Assembly (NCBI GenBank): GCA_922989275.2
Contig: OV277862.1
Coordinates: forward strand, 45,285,786-45,349,785
From: Gari tellinella
Taxonomy: Eukaryota; Mollusca; Bivalvia; Cardiida; Psammobiidae
Length of the DNA stretch: 64,000 bases
Direction of reading: 5' to 3'
Shown: positions 21,220 to 33,058 of the stretch, piece by piece
Position numbering within the stretch: position 1 is the stretch's first letter
Layout: each line of letters begins with the position of its first letter
The notes under the pieces: generated by a model
What the model was told of the DNA's origin: nothing
Databases searched by the model: none
The model's input: the letters and a program-made list of their open reading frames with translations, nothing else
Program-made: the position numbers and the translations under genes

Positions 21220-23770
21220 TTTTAACCATTTCACTGATATGACTTCACCCATTGTTAGTTTTTTTATTTCTCTAATTTAGTACTTATGATTAGGATACAA
21301 ACTGTTTGCAAATAAACATAACTTTTGGTAAGGCAGAGAAGCGTTTAATATTATGGACCAAGTATTGCAGTTGCGATTCAGATATTGAGACATCTTCGTG
21401 ATTTTAGTTACATGAATGACCCCATTGGCCCAGTGGTTTTAAAGTCATTGTGACAATCACTCATCTCTGAATTCCAATTTCTATGAGAGTAAGCCTTCCA
21501 GCTGACTTGCAAAAGATTGGAGGTTCTACCCAGTTGTTGATTTGTACCCATAAGTGTATTAAGGACATCTTAGGTCTAGCTTTACCTGCATTTAGCTGGA
21601 TGTTTCGATATGACTGAAATAGAAACGACTTTGAATTCTAGGTTTTCGAGTTACTATCACTTTTGGACTGCTGGTAAATTCCGCAACTTTACAGACAAAC
21701 GCCACATCAGTACTATCAGTACTTTGATTTTAAATACGGGTGTTTTCAGTTGAGTGACTTTTAAACATTTTCTTTAACACCTTTACCGAAAAATTGTCGT
21801 CGGTCGTAATATCGGTACTTTGTCTTAACTTACGCTTCAAAGTTAGATTTAATGCAGTATGAATGAAGAAATACTGACAATGTATTTCCTGATCCAAACT
21901 GTTTGCCAAATTGACTTTAGTCGACTATTGTTATGAAAAGGTTAGTACTTAAGGATGTCAGGTCCTGGAAAGCTGGACATTGATGGTGGCAGTGACATAT
22001 GTGGGTGTATGTGTGTGTGTGTGTGTGTGTGGTGGGATGTGGGGGTATTTACATTTTATTAAAAGTACATGTCCCTAATGCCTCTAACCAACGCTAGTTT
22101 CTTTTTACAACTTATCAGCCAATGATCTAAGTTAATGGGGACCTGCTTAAAACTGAATGGTCTGAATGTACCCACTTACAAGATTTACTGATGATGAATT
22201 GTGAGTGTATAATCAGTAGACACATTCTGCAATATCTATGACAACATGTTTATATTTTAAGATATGACATCTGTTCAAGTATACTTTGTTTCAAGAAACT
22301 CCTTGAATGAAGTGAGATACATGTATATAGAACAGTAGATTAATACAAGAGGATACGGTTTATATTATCGTTTGTCAATTCTGTAGATGCATAGCTTTTT
22401 AGAAGCTATGAAAAAGCTATGCTTTATTTTACATAAAATGATTTCAACTGAATTTTTTGTTTCCACCACGCACTCCGCTGAATTTTTTTTGTTTATGTTA
22501 ATGTAAAGTTTAAGCGGCGGGATAGGTAGTAAGTACTAGTAACTTCGCCATATCTAATAAAAGATATAAATATAAAAGACAAGTTGATAAGTTGATCAGT
22601 TTATGTAAGCATCCCCTAAATGATATTATTAGGCCTAAACCTTAAGGTCATGCTTAGGCCAAATAAAAATGTACCTGTGTTTCCGGTAACCCGACCGACC
22701 CCCCCCCCCCCCCCCCGACCCTAAACCTTTTTTTCGCTTTTTGAAAAATGCATTGGCAAATATCGGCCACTTTTGCGCGACAATCGTACTTTTAAGGAAA
22801 CGTGTAATAGAATATATTCTCCATTTAATTGTTTAAAAGGCTAATTTATGGACGTTTAAGTGTTTTCAAAGTTGAGTTTTGAATCAGATTAAGCAAATAT
22901 CGAAATGAAATTTGCTCTAAATCTGCCATAAAGTAGCTTCCTTGAAGATAAGTTAACCATTGACACATTCAACATGCAGACATCACATTTTAATGACACA
23001 TTTGACATGCATACAGCACATTTCAAAACACTATTCATTCCATCTGTCATATATAAGTCACTACTTTGCCGTTTTGGTATATCAATATTGTAAACAATCA
23101 TACCGGTTTAGATTTTTAAGACAATTTTGGTATTGGTACCAATCAATAAAATAAACAATTTGAATGGATATTTATAAGGGTTTATATGTATGGCCCAGGA
23201 CTCTGCACACTAGAATACATTTATATTCATATATAAAATACTCCATCAGAAAGTTAAATGTATTATTGAAAGAATGCGTTGTTGGTTTATAAAAAAAAAG
23301 TAAAAAAGAAGAGAGAAGATTTTCCGACCGTCCGTCCCTAATTTTTTTGGGCATGTAATATGAAACAGAGGTATCTTTTTATTTGGCCTTAGCTAGATTT
23401 TATTGTAGGTAGTTTTAAAGACTTTTCCTCAGTCCATTGAGGGACCACCAGCATATTGTTCTGGAGGTGTCAATGTAACTGTCAAATCACGAGCAGTTTA
23501 CCTGGTGAAGTCCAGATTATACTCAAGACATGCTCTAGTGATTTTCAATGGTTATTTCTAACCAAACCATTAAATATAAAGGTAGAGTCTTACACAAGAC
23601 GCTTCAATGGTTCAATATGCACAAGACCCATGCTTTTTGCAAGGAAATTGTCTGACAATGCGTTATGACCAAAAGGTCGTCAGGAGATGTCTTTAACAAC
23701 ATTTATCTTCGTGCATTTGTGTCTTCTGCCAGTCAGAGTGTCGTCTGCTTCAAATCGCAATCTACCTGTT
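21220..23770. other. Intergenic; no gene recognised
   Basis: It holds half-sites of M-type hairpins ('aggatacaaactgtttgc' near 21293, 'gatccaaactgtttgcc' near 21893), a (TG)n run at about 22011-22030, a C-tract at 22698-22717 and a small inverted pair ('catagctttttagaagctatg', 22389 on). 60-70 codon frames here lack domain or splice support. Confidence 0.45.
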
Positions 23771-23776
23771 ATAATG

Positions 23777-24143
23777 CCCCCTCTCTACAACAACAACTTA
23801 TGGGATACAAAAACTGAGTGTGTTGTTCGGAGGAAATTGTTATAGGGAGGGAAAATTTAGACTTTGATTACATTTGCAAATAGCTGGAATCCAGATCAGA
23901 CGCCGCGTAAAATTGGAGTCTGATCTGAATTCAGGATTATTTGTATCTCGTCATTATATTTCTTCTGTCAAAATGTCTACTTATATGTAACTCTGAGAAA
24001 AAACAGCAGACGACAATTTTAAGCAGCAATATTATATAATATATATATTATTGCAGCAATGAAAGCGTTGACTATACTTGTCTTGCTTGGGGAACAAGCG
24101 TTGTTGTAAGAGGGGAATCGTTGTAGGGAGGGAACATGTTATA
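23777..24143. mobile_element. M3 MITE
   Basis: Left end 'tgccccctctctacaacaac', centre a weakened module H (gctggaatccagatcagacg), right end 'gttgtagggagggaac'. The terminal CAGCGCTC is mutated on both sides. It lies 110 bp from another M3 element that is split by the large palindrome. Confidence 0.65.
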
Positions 24144-24255
24144 TATCATATGTTTATCACATATACAAGTACATATAGATAAAGGCATTTCGATTAGACA
24201 TTTTTTTCTAAACATCGTCACTGAGCTAAGATAACAGCAGAAGAAGCTGAACTAC

Positions 24256-24540
24256 TGTGCCCCCTCCCTGCAACGACGCTCCCAACAACAACTCCCTCCT
24301 TATGTTTGCCGCTGTTTCCCTAAAAGGGACTTTTAATGTGTAACGGTTTAACAGTTGTATTCTCGTTTGCTTAAAATCGTCGTTAGTCAAGTCCCCGGAT
24401 GTTTGATTATTTCATATATCAAAGATATAGGAGACAGGGAACCAGACTAAATCGTCGTCTGCTTTTTTCTAAAAAGTTAAATATTTGAGGACATGTTGAC
24501 ATAAGAAATAAAATGAATAGTAGTCCTGTACCTGACCTGA
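24256..24540. mobile_element. M3 MITE, left half (split by the large palindrome)
   Basis: It starts 'ctgtgccccctccctgcaac' and follows the M3 consensus (tcgtcgtctgctttttt, then a 'ggacatgttgacat' block) up to about 24515, where the palindrome begins. The missing right half resumes at 28618. A 65-bp insert at 24384-24448 sits between two copies of aaatcgtcgt. Confidence 0.65.
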
Positions 24541-24639
24541 AGACCCGTTTGCAAAATGGTGTTGAGGGAGTTTCTCACTTGATGTGAGTTAACGAGACCA
24601 TAGACATCACAAATCACCGAGGTGCTTGTCTGCCACACT

Positions 24640-25930
24640 GTCACGTTTCCCACAATATCCAAATCCAATATGGCCGCCGCCAGCCATTTTGGAAAAGCTA
24701 ACTTTTTTGTTTTTTGGAGAATAAATAAGTGTAATACCTCTAAATTGATTGTTTTTTGGTGTGGAACTCATTTCTGATGCCCTTTGTGCAATCTGGGGTG
24801 TCTTTGATTTGGAAAGGTCAAATTTCACATTAGCCAAATCCAAAATGGCCGCCGCCAACCATGTTGGAAAAGCTTTTTTCGTTGTTTTTTTTAAGAAAAA
24901 TCAAATATAATACTTCTAAATTGATTATTTTTTAGAGTATAATTCACTTCTGATGTCCTTTGTGCAATCTGGGATGTCTTTGATTTGGAAAGATCAAGTT
25001 CCGCGATAGCAAAATCCAATATGGCCGCCGCATGCCATGTTAAAAAAGCTAACTTTTTTCCTTTTTTTGGAGAGTAAACCAATGTAATACCTCTCAATTG
25101 ATAATTTTTGGGTGTTGAACTCATTTCTGATGCCTTTTTTGCAATATGGGATGTATTTGATTCGGAAAGGTCAAGTTTCACAATCGCCAAATCCAATATG
25201 GCCGCCGCAAGCCATGTTAAAAAAGCTAATTTTGTTTCTTTTTTGGAGAATAAACCAATGTAATACCTCTCAATTGATGATTTTTGGGTGTTGAACTCAT
25301 TTCTGATGCCTTTTGTGGAATCTGGAATGTCTTTGAGTGGAAAGATCAAGTTCAACAAAAACCAAATCCAATATGGCCGCCGCAAGCCATGTTAAAAAAG
25401 CTAATTTTGTTTCTTTTTTGGAGAATAAACCAATGTAATACCTCTCAATTGATAACGTTTGGTGTTGAACTCATTTCTGAGGCCTTTTGTGCAATCTTGG
25501 ATGTATTTGATTCGGAAAGGTCAAGTTTCACAATAGCCAAATCCAATATGGCCGCCGCAAACCATGTTGAAAAAGCTAATTTTGTTGTTTTTTTGGACAA
25601 AAATCAAATGCTATACTTCTTAATTGATTATTTTTTAGAGTAGAACTCATTTCTAATGCCATTTGTGCAATCTAGGGTGTCTTTGCTTTGGAAAGATCAA
25701 GTTCCAAAAGAAGCAAAATCCAATATGGCCGCCGCAACCATGTTGAAAAAGCTATTTGTTTTCTTTTTTGGAGAATTATCAAATGTAATACCTCTAAATT
25801 AATAATATTTTGGTGTGAAACTTATTTCTGAGGCCCTTTGTGCAATCTTGGGTGTTTTTGATTCAGAAAGGTCAAGTTCCACAATAGCAAAATCCAATAT
25901 GGCAGCCGCAAACCACGATGGAAAAGCTAA
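24640..25930. repeat. Left-arm tandem array, eight ~176-bp units
   Basis: The motif 'tccaatatggccgccgc' gives unit starts (ATG) at 24670, 24845, 25021, 25198, 25373, 25548, 25725 and 25899, a spacing of 174-177 bp. Each unit also has 'gaactcatttctgatgcc', 'gcaatctgggatgtctttga' and 'gaaaggtcaagtt'. Units differ by point changes and small indels. Confidence 0.85.
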
Positions 25931-26191
25931 TTTAAAAAAATAATAGTTAAAAAAGATCAAATATACATGTAATACATGTATATCTTAATTGGTTATTGCT
26001 TGTGTTTAACTCATTTCCTCTCTGAGGTCCTTTGTTCAATATGGAGAGTCATTGGTTTGAACAGGTCAAGTTCAATGTCTTTTTGATACATTAACGACCT
26101 TTGGCTTAGCTTGAACAGCAGTAGTCAGTATGTAAACAAGATGTAAGTAAATGGCAACTCTCTGACATTAGACAGAGAAAACACGACAGTG

Positions 26192-26259
26192 AGCGGGACT
26201 CGATCCTACGTCCTGAGGTAAGAGGCTTTTATCCTAACCACTAAGACTACCACAGGCCC
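26192..26259 (-). mobile_element. tRNA-like SINE head, left arm
   Basis: On the minus strand, 'ctgtggtagtcttagtggtt' resembles an A box, and 'ggatcgagtcccgc' about 40 nt later is a good B box. It is mirrored at 26885-26950. It is too diverged in the stems to be an active tRNA. Confidence 0.55.
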
Positions 26260-26405
26260 ATGGACAGACGGTTGGGCCGGGGCAGAATATATAACACCTT
26301 GTTCCATATGCATGGAAAGATACATCAATAAAGCATCAACAATTGATTAGATAGTAGTTCCAAAGTCATTTCGTGCCGGGTTTTCACAGGGTGAAGAAAC
26401 TGAAG

Positions 26406-26732
26406 ACAGACATGCAACAAAAGTGTCGGTTCATCAATTTTTATTCATGATATGCCCGGTTTTGTCGAGATAGGGTGAGAATATACTGACAATCAGTTGT
26501 ATCCCTTTTCTCTATTTATCCCTTCTGACGATTTTTCCCCTCAAAATCAATCGTGTCGGATCCTTGTGGTAAGGAGTACATTGGTACTCTGCTGCCCTCA
26601 AAGTGCCTTAAGCCTTTACCATAGAGTCTGCTCACATTGTATTAGTGTACAGAGACGTGTGATACTCGTTGATGTCTTTGCCGTGCTGCAGAAGTACTTT
26701 TTGCAACACATTTTGTCATGGAAAACTGGACA
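26406..26732. other. Palindrome spacer
   Basis: The spacer holds a half copy of the palindromic element seen at 1668-1793 (catttatcccttctgacg, then aatcaatcgtgtcggatcc). Otherwise it is unique. The plus-strand frame at 26497-26754 has no domain support. Confidence 0.5.
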
Positions 26733-26884
26733 CTTCAGTTTCTTCACCCTGTGAAAACCCGGCACGAAATGACTTTGGAACTACATGTGTATCTAATCAA
26801 TTGTTGATGCTTTATTGATGTATCTTTCTATGCATGTGGAACAAGGTGTTATATATTCTGCCCCGGCCCTACCGTCTGTCCATG

Positions 26885-26950
26885 GGCCTGTGGTAGTCTT
26901 AGTGGTTAGGATAAAAGCCTCTTACCTCAGGACGTAGGATTGAGTCCCGC
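26885..26950 (+). mobile_element. tRNA-like SINE head, right arm
   Basis: This is the mirror copy of the left-arm SINE head: A-box-like 'tagtcttagtggttagg', then B-box-like 'ggattgagtcc' (one base different from the left copy). Confidence 0.55.
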
Positions 26951-27214
26951 TAACTGTCGTGTGTTCTCTGTAACATGTCAGAGAGTTGCCATTTACTTAC
27001 ATCTTGTTTACATACTGACTACTGCTGTTCAAGCTAAGCCAAAGGTCGTTAATGTATCAACAAGACATTGAACTTGACCTTTTCAAACCAATGACTCTCC
27101 ATATTGAACAAAGGACCTCAGAGAGGAAATGAGTTAAACACAAGCAATAACCAATTAAGATATACATGTATTACATGTATATTTGATCTTTTTTAATTAT
27201 TATTTTTTTAAATT

Positions 27215-28485
27215 AGCTTTTCCATCGTGGTTTGCGGCTGCCATATTGGATTTTGCTATTGTGGAATTTGACCTTTCTGAATAAAAAACACCCAAGATTG
27301 CACAAAGGGCCTCAGAAATAAGTGCCACGCCAAAATATTATTAATTTAGAGGTATTACATTTGATAATTCTCCAAAAAAGAAAACAAATAGCTTTTTCAA
27401 CATGGTTGCGGCGGCCATATTGGATTTTGCTTCTTTTGGAACTTGATCTTTCCAAAGCAAAGACACCCTAGATTGCACAAAGGGCATCAGAAATGAGTTC
27501 TACTCTAAAAAATAATCAATTTAGAAGTAAAGCATTTGATTTTTGTCCAAAAAACAACAAAATTAGCTTTTTCAACATGGTTTGCGGCGGCCATATTGGA
27601 TTTGGCTATTGTGAAACTTGACCTTTCCGAATCAAAACATCCCAGATAGTAGAACAGGCTTCAAACATGAGTTCAACACCCAAATATTATCAATTGAGAG
27701 GTATTACATTGGTTTATTCTCCAAAAAAGAAACAAAATTAACTTTTTTAACATGGCTTGCGGCGGCCATATTGGATTTGGCTATTGTTGAACTTGATCTT
27801 TCCAAATCAAAGACATCCCAGATTGCACAAAAGGCCTCAGAAATGAGTTCAACACCCAAACATTATCAATTGAGAGGTATTACATTGGTTTATTCTCCAA
27901 AAAAGAAACAAAATTAGCTTTTTTAACATGGCTTGCGGCGGTCATATTGGATTTGGCGATTGTGAAACTTGACCTTTCCGAATCAAATACATCCCAGATT
28001 GCAAAAAAGGCATCAGAAATGAGTTCAACACCTAAAAATTATCAATTGAGAGGTATTACATTGGTTTATTCTCCAAAAAAGGAAAAAAGTTAGCTTTTTT
28101 AACATGGCTTGCGGCGGCCATATTGGATTTTGCTATCGCGGAACTTGATCTTTCCAAATCAAAGACATCCCAGATTGCACAAAGGACATCAGAAGTGAAT
28201 TATACTCTAAAACATAATCAATTTAGAAGTATTATATTTGATTTTTCTTAAAAAAACAAAGAAAAAAGCTTTTCCAACATGGTTGGCGGCGGCCATTTTG
28301 GATTTGGCTAATGTGAAATTTGACCTTTCCAAATCAAAGACACCCCAGATTGCACAAAGGGCATCAGTTATCAGTTCCACACCAAAAAACAATCAATTTA
28401 GAGGTATTACACTTATTTATTCTCCAAACAACAAAACAGTTAGCTTTTCCAAAGTGGCTGGCGGCGGCCATATTTGATTTGGATA
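27215..28485. repeat. Right-arm tandem array, eight units, inverted
   Basis: Units are marked by 'gcggcggccatattggattt' from about 27236 to 28470 at the same ~176-bp spacing as the left arm. The units correspond to their left-arm partners in mirror order, which shows that the array was copied as a block. Confidence 0.8.
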
Positions 28486-28615
28486 TTATGGGAAACGTGA
28501 CAGTGTGGCAGACAAGCACCTCGGTGATTTGTGATGTCTAGGGTCTCGTTAACTCACATCAAGTGAGAAACTCTCTCAACACCATTTTGCAAACGGGTCT
28601 AGAGGCCTAGTCCTG

Positions 28616-28797
28616 GATTATAGTGTCAAACAGCTTGAAACAAAGACCAGACGCCGCGCTACGCGGCGTCTGATCTGGATTCAAGCTGTTTGCAAATGTA
28701 AGGCACGCTTTAATTTTCCCTCCCTATAACAACTCCCTCCGAACAACGCACAAATATCGTCTCCCATGGGTGTTGTTGTAGATAGGGAGCACAGTAT
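28616..28797. mobile_element. M3 MITE, right half (split by the large palindrome)
   Basis: It resumes the M3 consensus at 'gtgtcaaacagcttgaaac' with module H (ccagacgccgcgctacgcgg) and ends 'gttgttgtagatagggagca'. Together with 24256-24515 it makes one complete M3 element. Confidence 0.7.
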
Positions 28798-28883
28798 CTG
28801 AACAATCAGACATAACCACCTTTCTTTACAACAGATTATCACAGCGACAACATCAGATGGTAGCCAAATCGGATGCAGAGTTA

Positions 28884-29132
28884 CAGTGGAGAAGACGTTT
28901 TTCTTTCCCAATAAACGCGTTTATGCTAAAATTATTATTTCCATTGCAAACAGTTTGGAGCCAGATCAGACGCCGGGTAACCCGGCGTCTGATCAGGCTC
29001 CAAACTGTTTGCCATTAATGTTTTAGTGAATATTCAGAATTGTCAAGACGTTGTCATTCACTAAATTTTATTATAGCAATGCGCTTACGTTTCGTTTGCG
29101 TTTAAACGGGAAAAATATCGTCTTCTCCACTG
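28884..29132. mobile_element. M1 MITE
   Basis: The ends are CAGTGGAGAAGACG and CGTCTTCTCCACTG, with TA on the left (28882-28883). The right-hand TA is displaced to 'cata'. Module H is intact (about 28946-29013). The terminal 14 bp pair perfectly with each other though they differ from other M1 copies. Confidence 0.8.
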
Positions 29133-29228
29133 CATACGGCATCTGATCAGGAGCCGAACTTTTTAACAGTGTACTATTTTAACTGTTTACATAGATATGT
29201 AGATAGGAAATTAACTTAACCTATTTAC

Positions 29229-29279
29229 CCCCCCCCCCCCCTCTTCCCTCCCCCCCCCCCCCCCCCCCCCCCCCCCCCA
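29229..29279. repeat. C-tract
   Basis: Runs of C are interrupted only by 'tcttccct'. Length is likely to be unreliable in any assembly. Confidence 0.85.
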
Positions 29280-30568
29280 TAAACTATGGACACTTCCAGT
29301 TTCAATTTAAGTCTCGTCCACTTCGGACTTTTAGGGTCGTTGTTTTACATTTGTACTTCATAACCATCATCATAATCATCTTCATTAATCGCATCACTCT
29401 GCATAGAGTATACTCGCGATATGGCAAACAGTACAGACCCTGGTCAGAAGACTCCTAAATTTTAATAATTTCAATATTCACATGTACATTTTTGTCGAGA
29501 ATACTATATCAAACGCAAAAGAAACTGTGCATACCTCAACCCTTTATTTCACATGAATAGGACCTCAAATCTGCATAAAGTCTTGCACAGTGCAAACATG
29601 TGAAATGCATGTAAAATGTACGTAGAGCGCGTGTAGTAAATGCGAATCGGCCAAAACAGCGTGAACCATATAAATCTTTGTTCTAATAATATGTGCATTG
29701 TAAAAAGGAACTTCTCTAGCGTAGATCAAAACAATTAATTTTAATTTAAAATTGAAATATTCCCCGAAGCTGATTGGAATCATGAATGTAACTACATAGA
29801 TCTACATGCTATGGAAATGAGATTCTGTTATATCTAATAACATAGAGGAATTTGAAGGAATTATCTAAAAACTAAAGTGTATCTCTCCGGACACATGCAT
29901 AGATTTCGCCTTTTTTGCAGCTACCTGTTTATATTTTTATTCATTATTTTGTGAACAAAAACTCAAACACTGGGTGAAAGTGAAGATCTAAGCTTTAACG
30001 GCAGCCATGATATTACATCGAGGACAAAGTTTCAAGTTTTAAAAACTTGAAACTTCTTACATCGGGGACCACTCCTGGTTATTTTCCGTGTACTATCGGT
30101 ATAGACGCAAACCGTCGAGCGACTTCCGAACACAAAACTGTGCAGTATAATGTTACACATTATAAATTGGTTGTGCTATATAGATTGGTCGGGTTTTGGG
30201 GAAATCCCACTCCTAGAGGCATTTTTGAGGAAACATTGACAAACCACCTTTTTATCGTAATTTATGTATGCTGAATTCATTTATGGTGCCTGTCACCCTC
30301 TCCATTGCATTGAAAGCCCTTTGAGAAGGATGTAGAACCTGATCAACATGACCAAGTCACAGTTGTGGCTGGTGGGTCCTCTGATGAGCAAAACGGAACA
30401 AGCCGAATCAAACAAGCCTCGTATAGACACATAAGTACCTGAGCCTGACATGAGGAAGATATCAACGGAAATTTTTACTCTTGTGTTACAAGCGAAGCTG
30501 ACAAAATAGTTGTTCTGGCCAGATACACGAATGTTTTGATTCTTCTACTGTCTCACTTCCATTCAATG
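29280..30568. other. No gene recognised
   Basis: An M2-like fragment 'atggcaaacagtacagaccc' lies near 29421, and a small inverted pair (gtttcaagttttaaaaacttgaaac) near 30029-30055. The 72-75 codon frames here lack support. Confidence 0.45.
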
Positions 30569-31504
30569 TACGAGAGGCATTTTTAAGTAGTGGCAACAGA
30601 TCAGTTACTTCAATATATTAAGTGCAAATTGTATTTGTTATATATCATTTTAAAGAGCAATTATTTGCCGACACGATGGTGTAACGCACGATAAGATCAC
30701 TTAAGTCTATAAGTCACAACATGAATCTAAATGATTCCTACTCCAGGACACTAGAAAATAGCACTTGTCAGACATTATTTTTAACGTAATAGCAACTTTT
30801 AAAAAATAAATAAAAAATTGTTTGTTGAAATATATCTGGTAATGTCATTATTTTAATGAAAATTAAAAATTTCGTTACCATTGAAAGAGTTATCTGACTT
30901 AGATATATTGGTTTCAAAAACAACATTTCTTATTTTGCTAATGAAACCTCTCAACATTTTCTAGCGAACACTATAATCTTTTTCTAGATCGGTATACCTA
31001 CATTTTGATTACGACGCATCAAAATCTAATTCAATGTTTTTAGTTATAGCCTGGTTTAATATAGAAATTGAGTATTTTTTTTTAAAATATGTTTATTTTG
31101 TTTATTATTGTCTTTTTTTTTATTAATTATTTATTTTATTTTATTACATAAGTTTTATTTTTTAAAACAATATCATTTTATACTGTGAATGTGTGCATAA
31201 TTTTCTGATTTTACTTGACAGAGAAATTCATAACTTTATTCAAAATAATAAAGCCGCAATGATTATTCTTGTATACAGTTTTGTTAAAAAATTTACCTCT
31301 AAAATACACAAAAAAGGTCTTGTGTCCTGAAGTAGGGGTCATTTAGGTTAATGTTGTGACTTATCGACTTATGTGATCTTATTGTGCGTTACACCATCGT
31401 GTCGGCAAATAATAGCTCTTTAAAATGATATATTACACATACATTTTGCACTTATAATATTGAAGTTCCTGATCTGTTGTCACTACTTAAAAATGCCCCT
31501 CGTA
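30569..31504. mobile_element. Non-autonomous element with ~184-bp TIRs
   Basis: The left arm 30569-30752 and right arm 31322-31504 are inverted copies (start tacgagaggcatttttaag; end cttaaaaatgcccctcgta), with about one difference per ten bases. The ~570-bp interior is very AT-rich and encodes nothing. No target duplication was found, so the superfamily is open. Confidence 0.75.
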
Positions 31505-32278
31505 TTACACCAAACCCTGGTCCACGAGAGCCGGGGTCACAGAAACGAGTATAATATTCCTGCTCACACTATGTTGTATGGCCAGACTGTCCTAGAAGCC
31601 ATTCCAGTCCTACACGCTTTAACTCGAGGTGATTGACATCCTTCTTCTCTAGCCAAAGCAAAATGACTGCAAGAAAAGGAATGATGCAACGCTTTGTAAA
31701 TAGAAATTTTCAAGAAACAAATGCTTAAGATTTATCTGATAAAAAGTACAATATGGAACACTTTGAATCGTTAAACAAGTGTCAATCTCGTCCGTTTCTC
31801 GAGTCCCATTCTCCAGAGTCAATCATACAAGTGATGCACTATCATTATATTGGAAGCGTTCAAATTTCCAGACATTAGAGTAGAGTGATTACCAATAGCT
31901 TTCCATCTTAATGACATTTACACGGTCAGAATAATATACAATCGGTACGATACAAAACATGAAATACAGACTATTATAAAAATCTTATCGTACACATTTA
32001 TACACAGAGAAACGTTCGATATCACCGGAAGGCATATGATATAATGATTTATCATATGCTTTCCTGTAATACTGAGGTTATTGATATACACAAGAGTTTC
32101 AGACCAAGCGCTTATACAGCGTTTGAGTTGAGTCTTTGTTCGTTCTCAAGCCTAGGCTCAAATCTGACGAATCAATTGCTTAGTAACGATTACAAACTCA
32201 ACTCAAACACTTTATAAGAATGAAAACAGGAATACATGTTATGTTTTCTTGGTTTATTATTTTTATTATTTTTTACAG
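31505..32278. other. Upstream region of the zinc-finger/NTase gene; M7 palindrome
   Basis: An M7 palindrome occupies about 32108-32222 ('gcgtttgagttgagtctttg' and complement). A pyrimidine-rich acceptor (ttattattttttacag) ends at 32278, so an untranslated 5' exon and the promoter must lie further upstream. I could not identify either. Confidence 0.5.
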
Positions 32279-32287
32279 GAAAACAGA

Positions 32288-33058
32288 ATGCAGTGCGGAG
32301 TGTGCGGGGAGAACAGGTTTGCGAATCTAGCCCAAAGTTCGTGTCATACGTCGAAGAACCACGCCGAATATTCATGTTCTTGTCGAAAAAAGTTCATGAC
32401 CGAGGTTGACCTTAAAACCCACAAAGAAGAGAAAGAAAAAAATGCCCACCCGTTCCAATGTTCCTGTTGCTGTCGTTCCTTTACGACAGAGGATAGTGTG
32501 TTTGCGCACCAGAGGACAAAATGTCACTGGGAAACCGGAGAGAAAGCACGTGCGGAGAGCAGTTTTGGACGATATTTTTGCCAGGACGGTTGTATGAGGT
32601 CCTTTAAAACTAAACCTGGATTGGAGCAACACTGCGAGCATTTCCGATCAAAGACAGGGATGGATATGGCATGCGGAGATTGCACAAGGGTCTTTCCAAT
32701 TCAGGAACGTTTGGATCAACACAAGAAGGATGCTGGCCACAAGAGTGATCCGAATAATAAGAGCGCTAATTACATGGACAAATACATGAAGAAAGTAAAT
32801 GTTGATCCTGTAGACAAAAAGGACTCCGTGGAATTACTTAAAAGGAATTTAGACCCAATGCTTAAACATATAAGTCAGCAACCAGGCGGGCATATTTATT
32901 CGTCAAATTACCTAAATGCAGGAAGTCATGCCGTCAAAGCTAAAATTGGAAAGGCAGATGAATTCGACACGAATATTCCAATGAATGTTAATGTCAAAGA
33001 CATTAAGACAAGAGGTTCTCTGCCGTATACATTTGAAGACAAAGTGAAGGGAAATAAG
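32288..33058 (+). CDS. cGLR candidate exon 1: zinc fingers and first NTase motifs
   Basis: This exon has 257 codons, phase 0 end (aataag|gtatgt). Candidate zinc ligands: C3/C6/H20/H25, C30/C32/H45/H54, C58/C61/H74/H80, C98/C102/H115/H118 and C129/C132/H145/H151. Fingers 2-5 keep the Phe and Leu positions of C2H2 fingers (F36/L42, F65, F106/L112, F136/L142). A basic linker with YMDKYMKK leads into the helix DSVELLKRNLDPMLKHI and the GS...EFD active-site strand. Confidence 0.85.

Larger units (their letters stand above)
24541..28600. repeat. 4.06-kb palindrome with tandem-repeat arms
   Basis: The left arm (24541-26405) and right arm (26733-28600) are inverted copies with only scattered differences, for example 'agacccgtttgcaaaatgg' at the left edge and its complement at the right edge. 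The spacer is about 330 bp. Each arm contains, from outside in, a unique end, eight tandem units, and a tRNA-like SINE remnant. Scattered substitutions and small indels between arms argue against a simple assembly mirror. Open frames of 60-164 codons in it are repeat artefacts shared by both arms. Confidence 0.85.

Noticed and set aside
24891..25643. Open frames of 60-164 codons on both strands in the palindrome arms
   Set aside because: They follow the 176-bp repeat units, are mirrored in the other arm, and end at unit-level indels.
32249..32287. ATG at 32249 as the start of the cGLR candidate
   Set aside because: It sits in the pyrimidine tract of an acceptor ending at 32278 and adds a YYFYYF-type peptide typical of translated intron.
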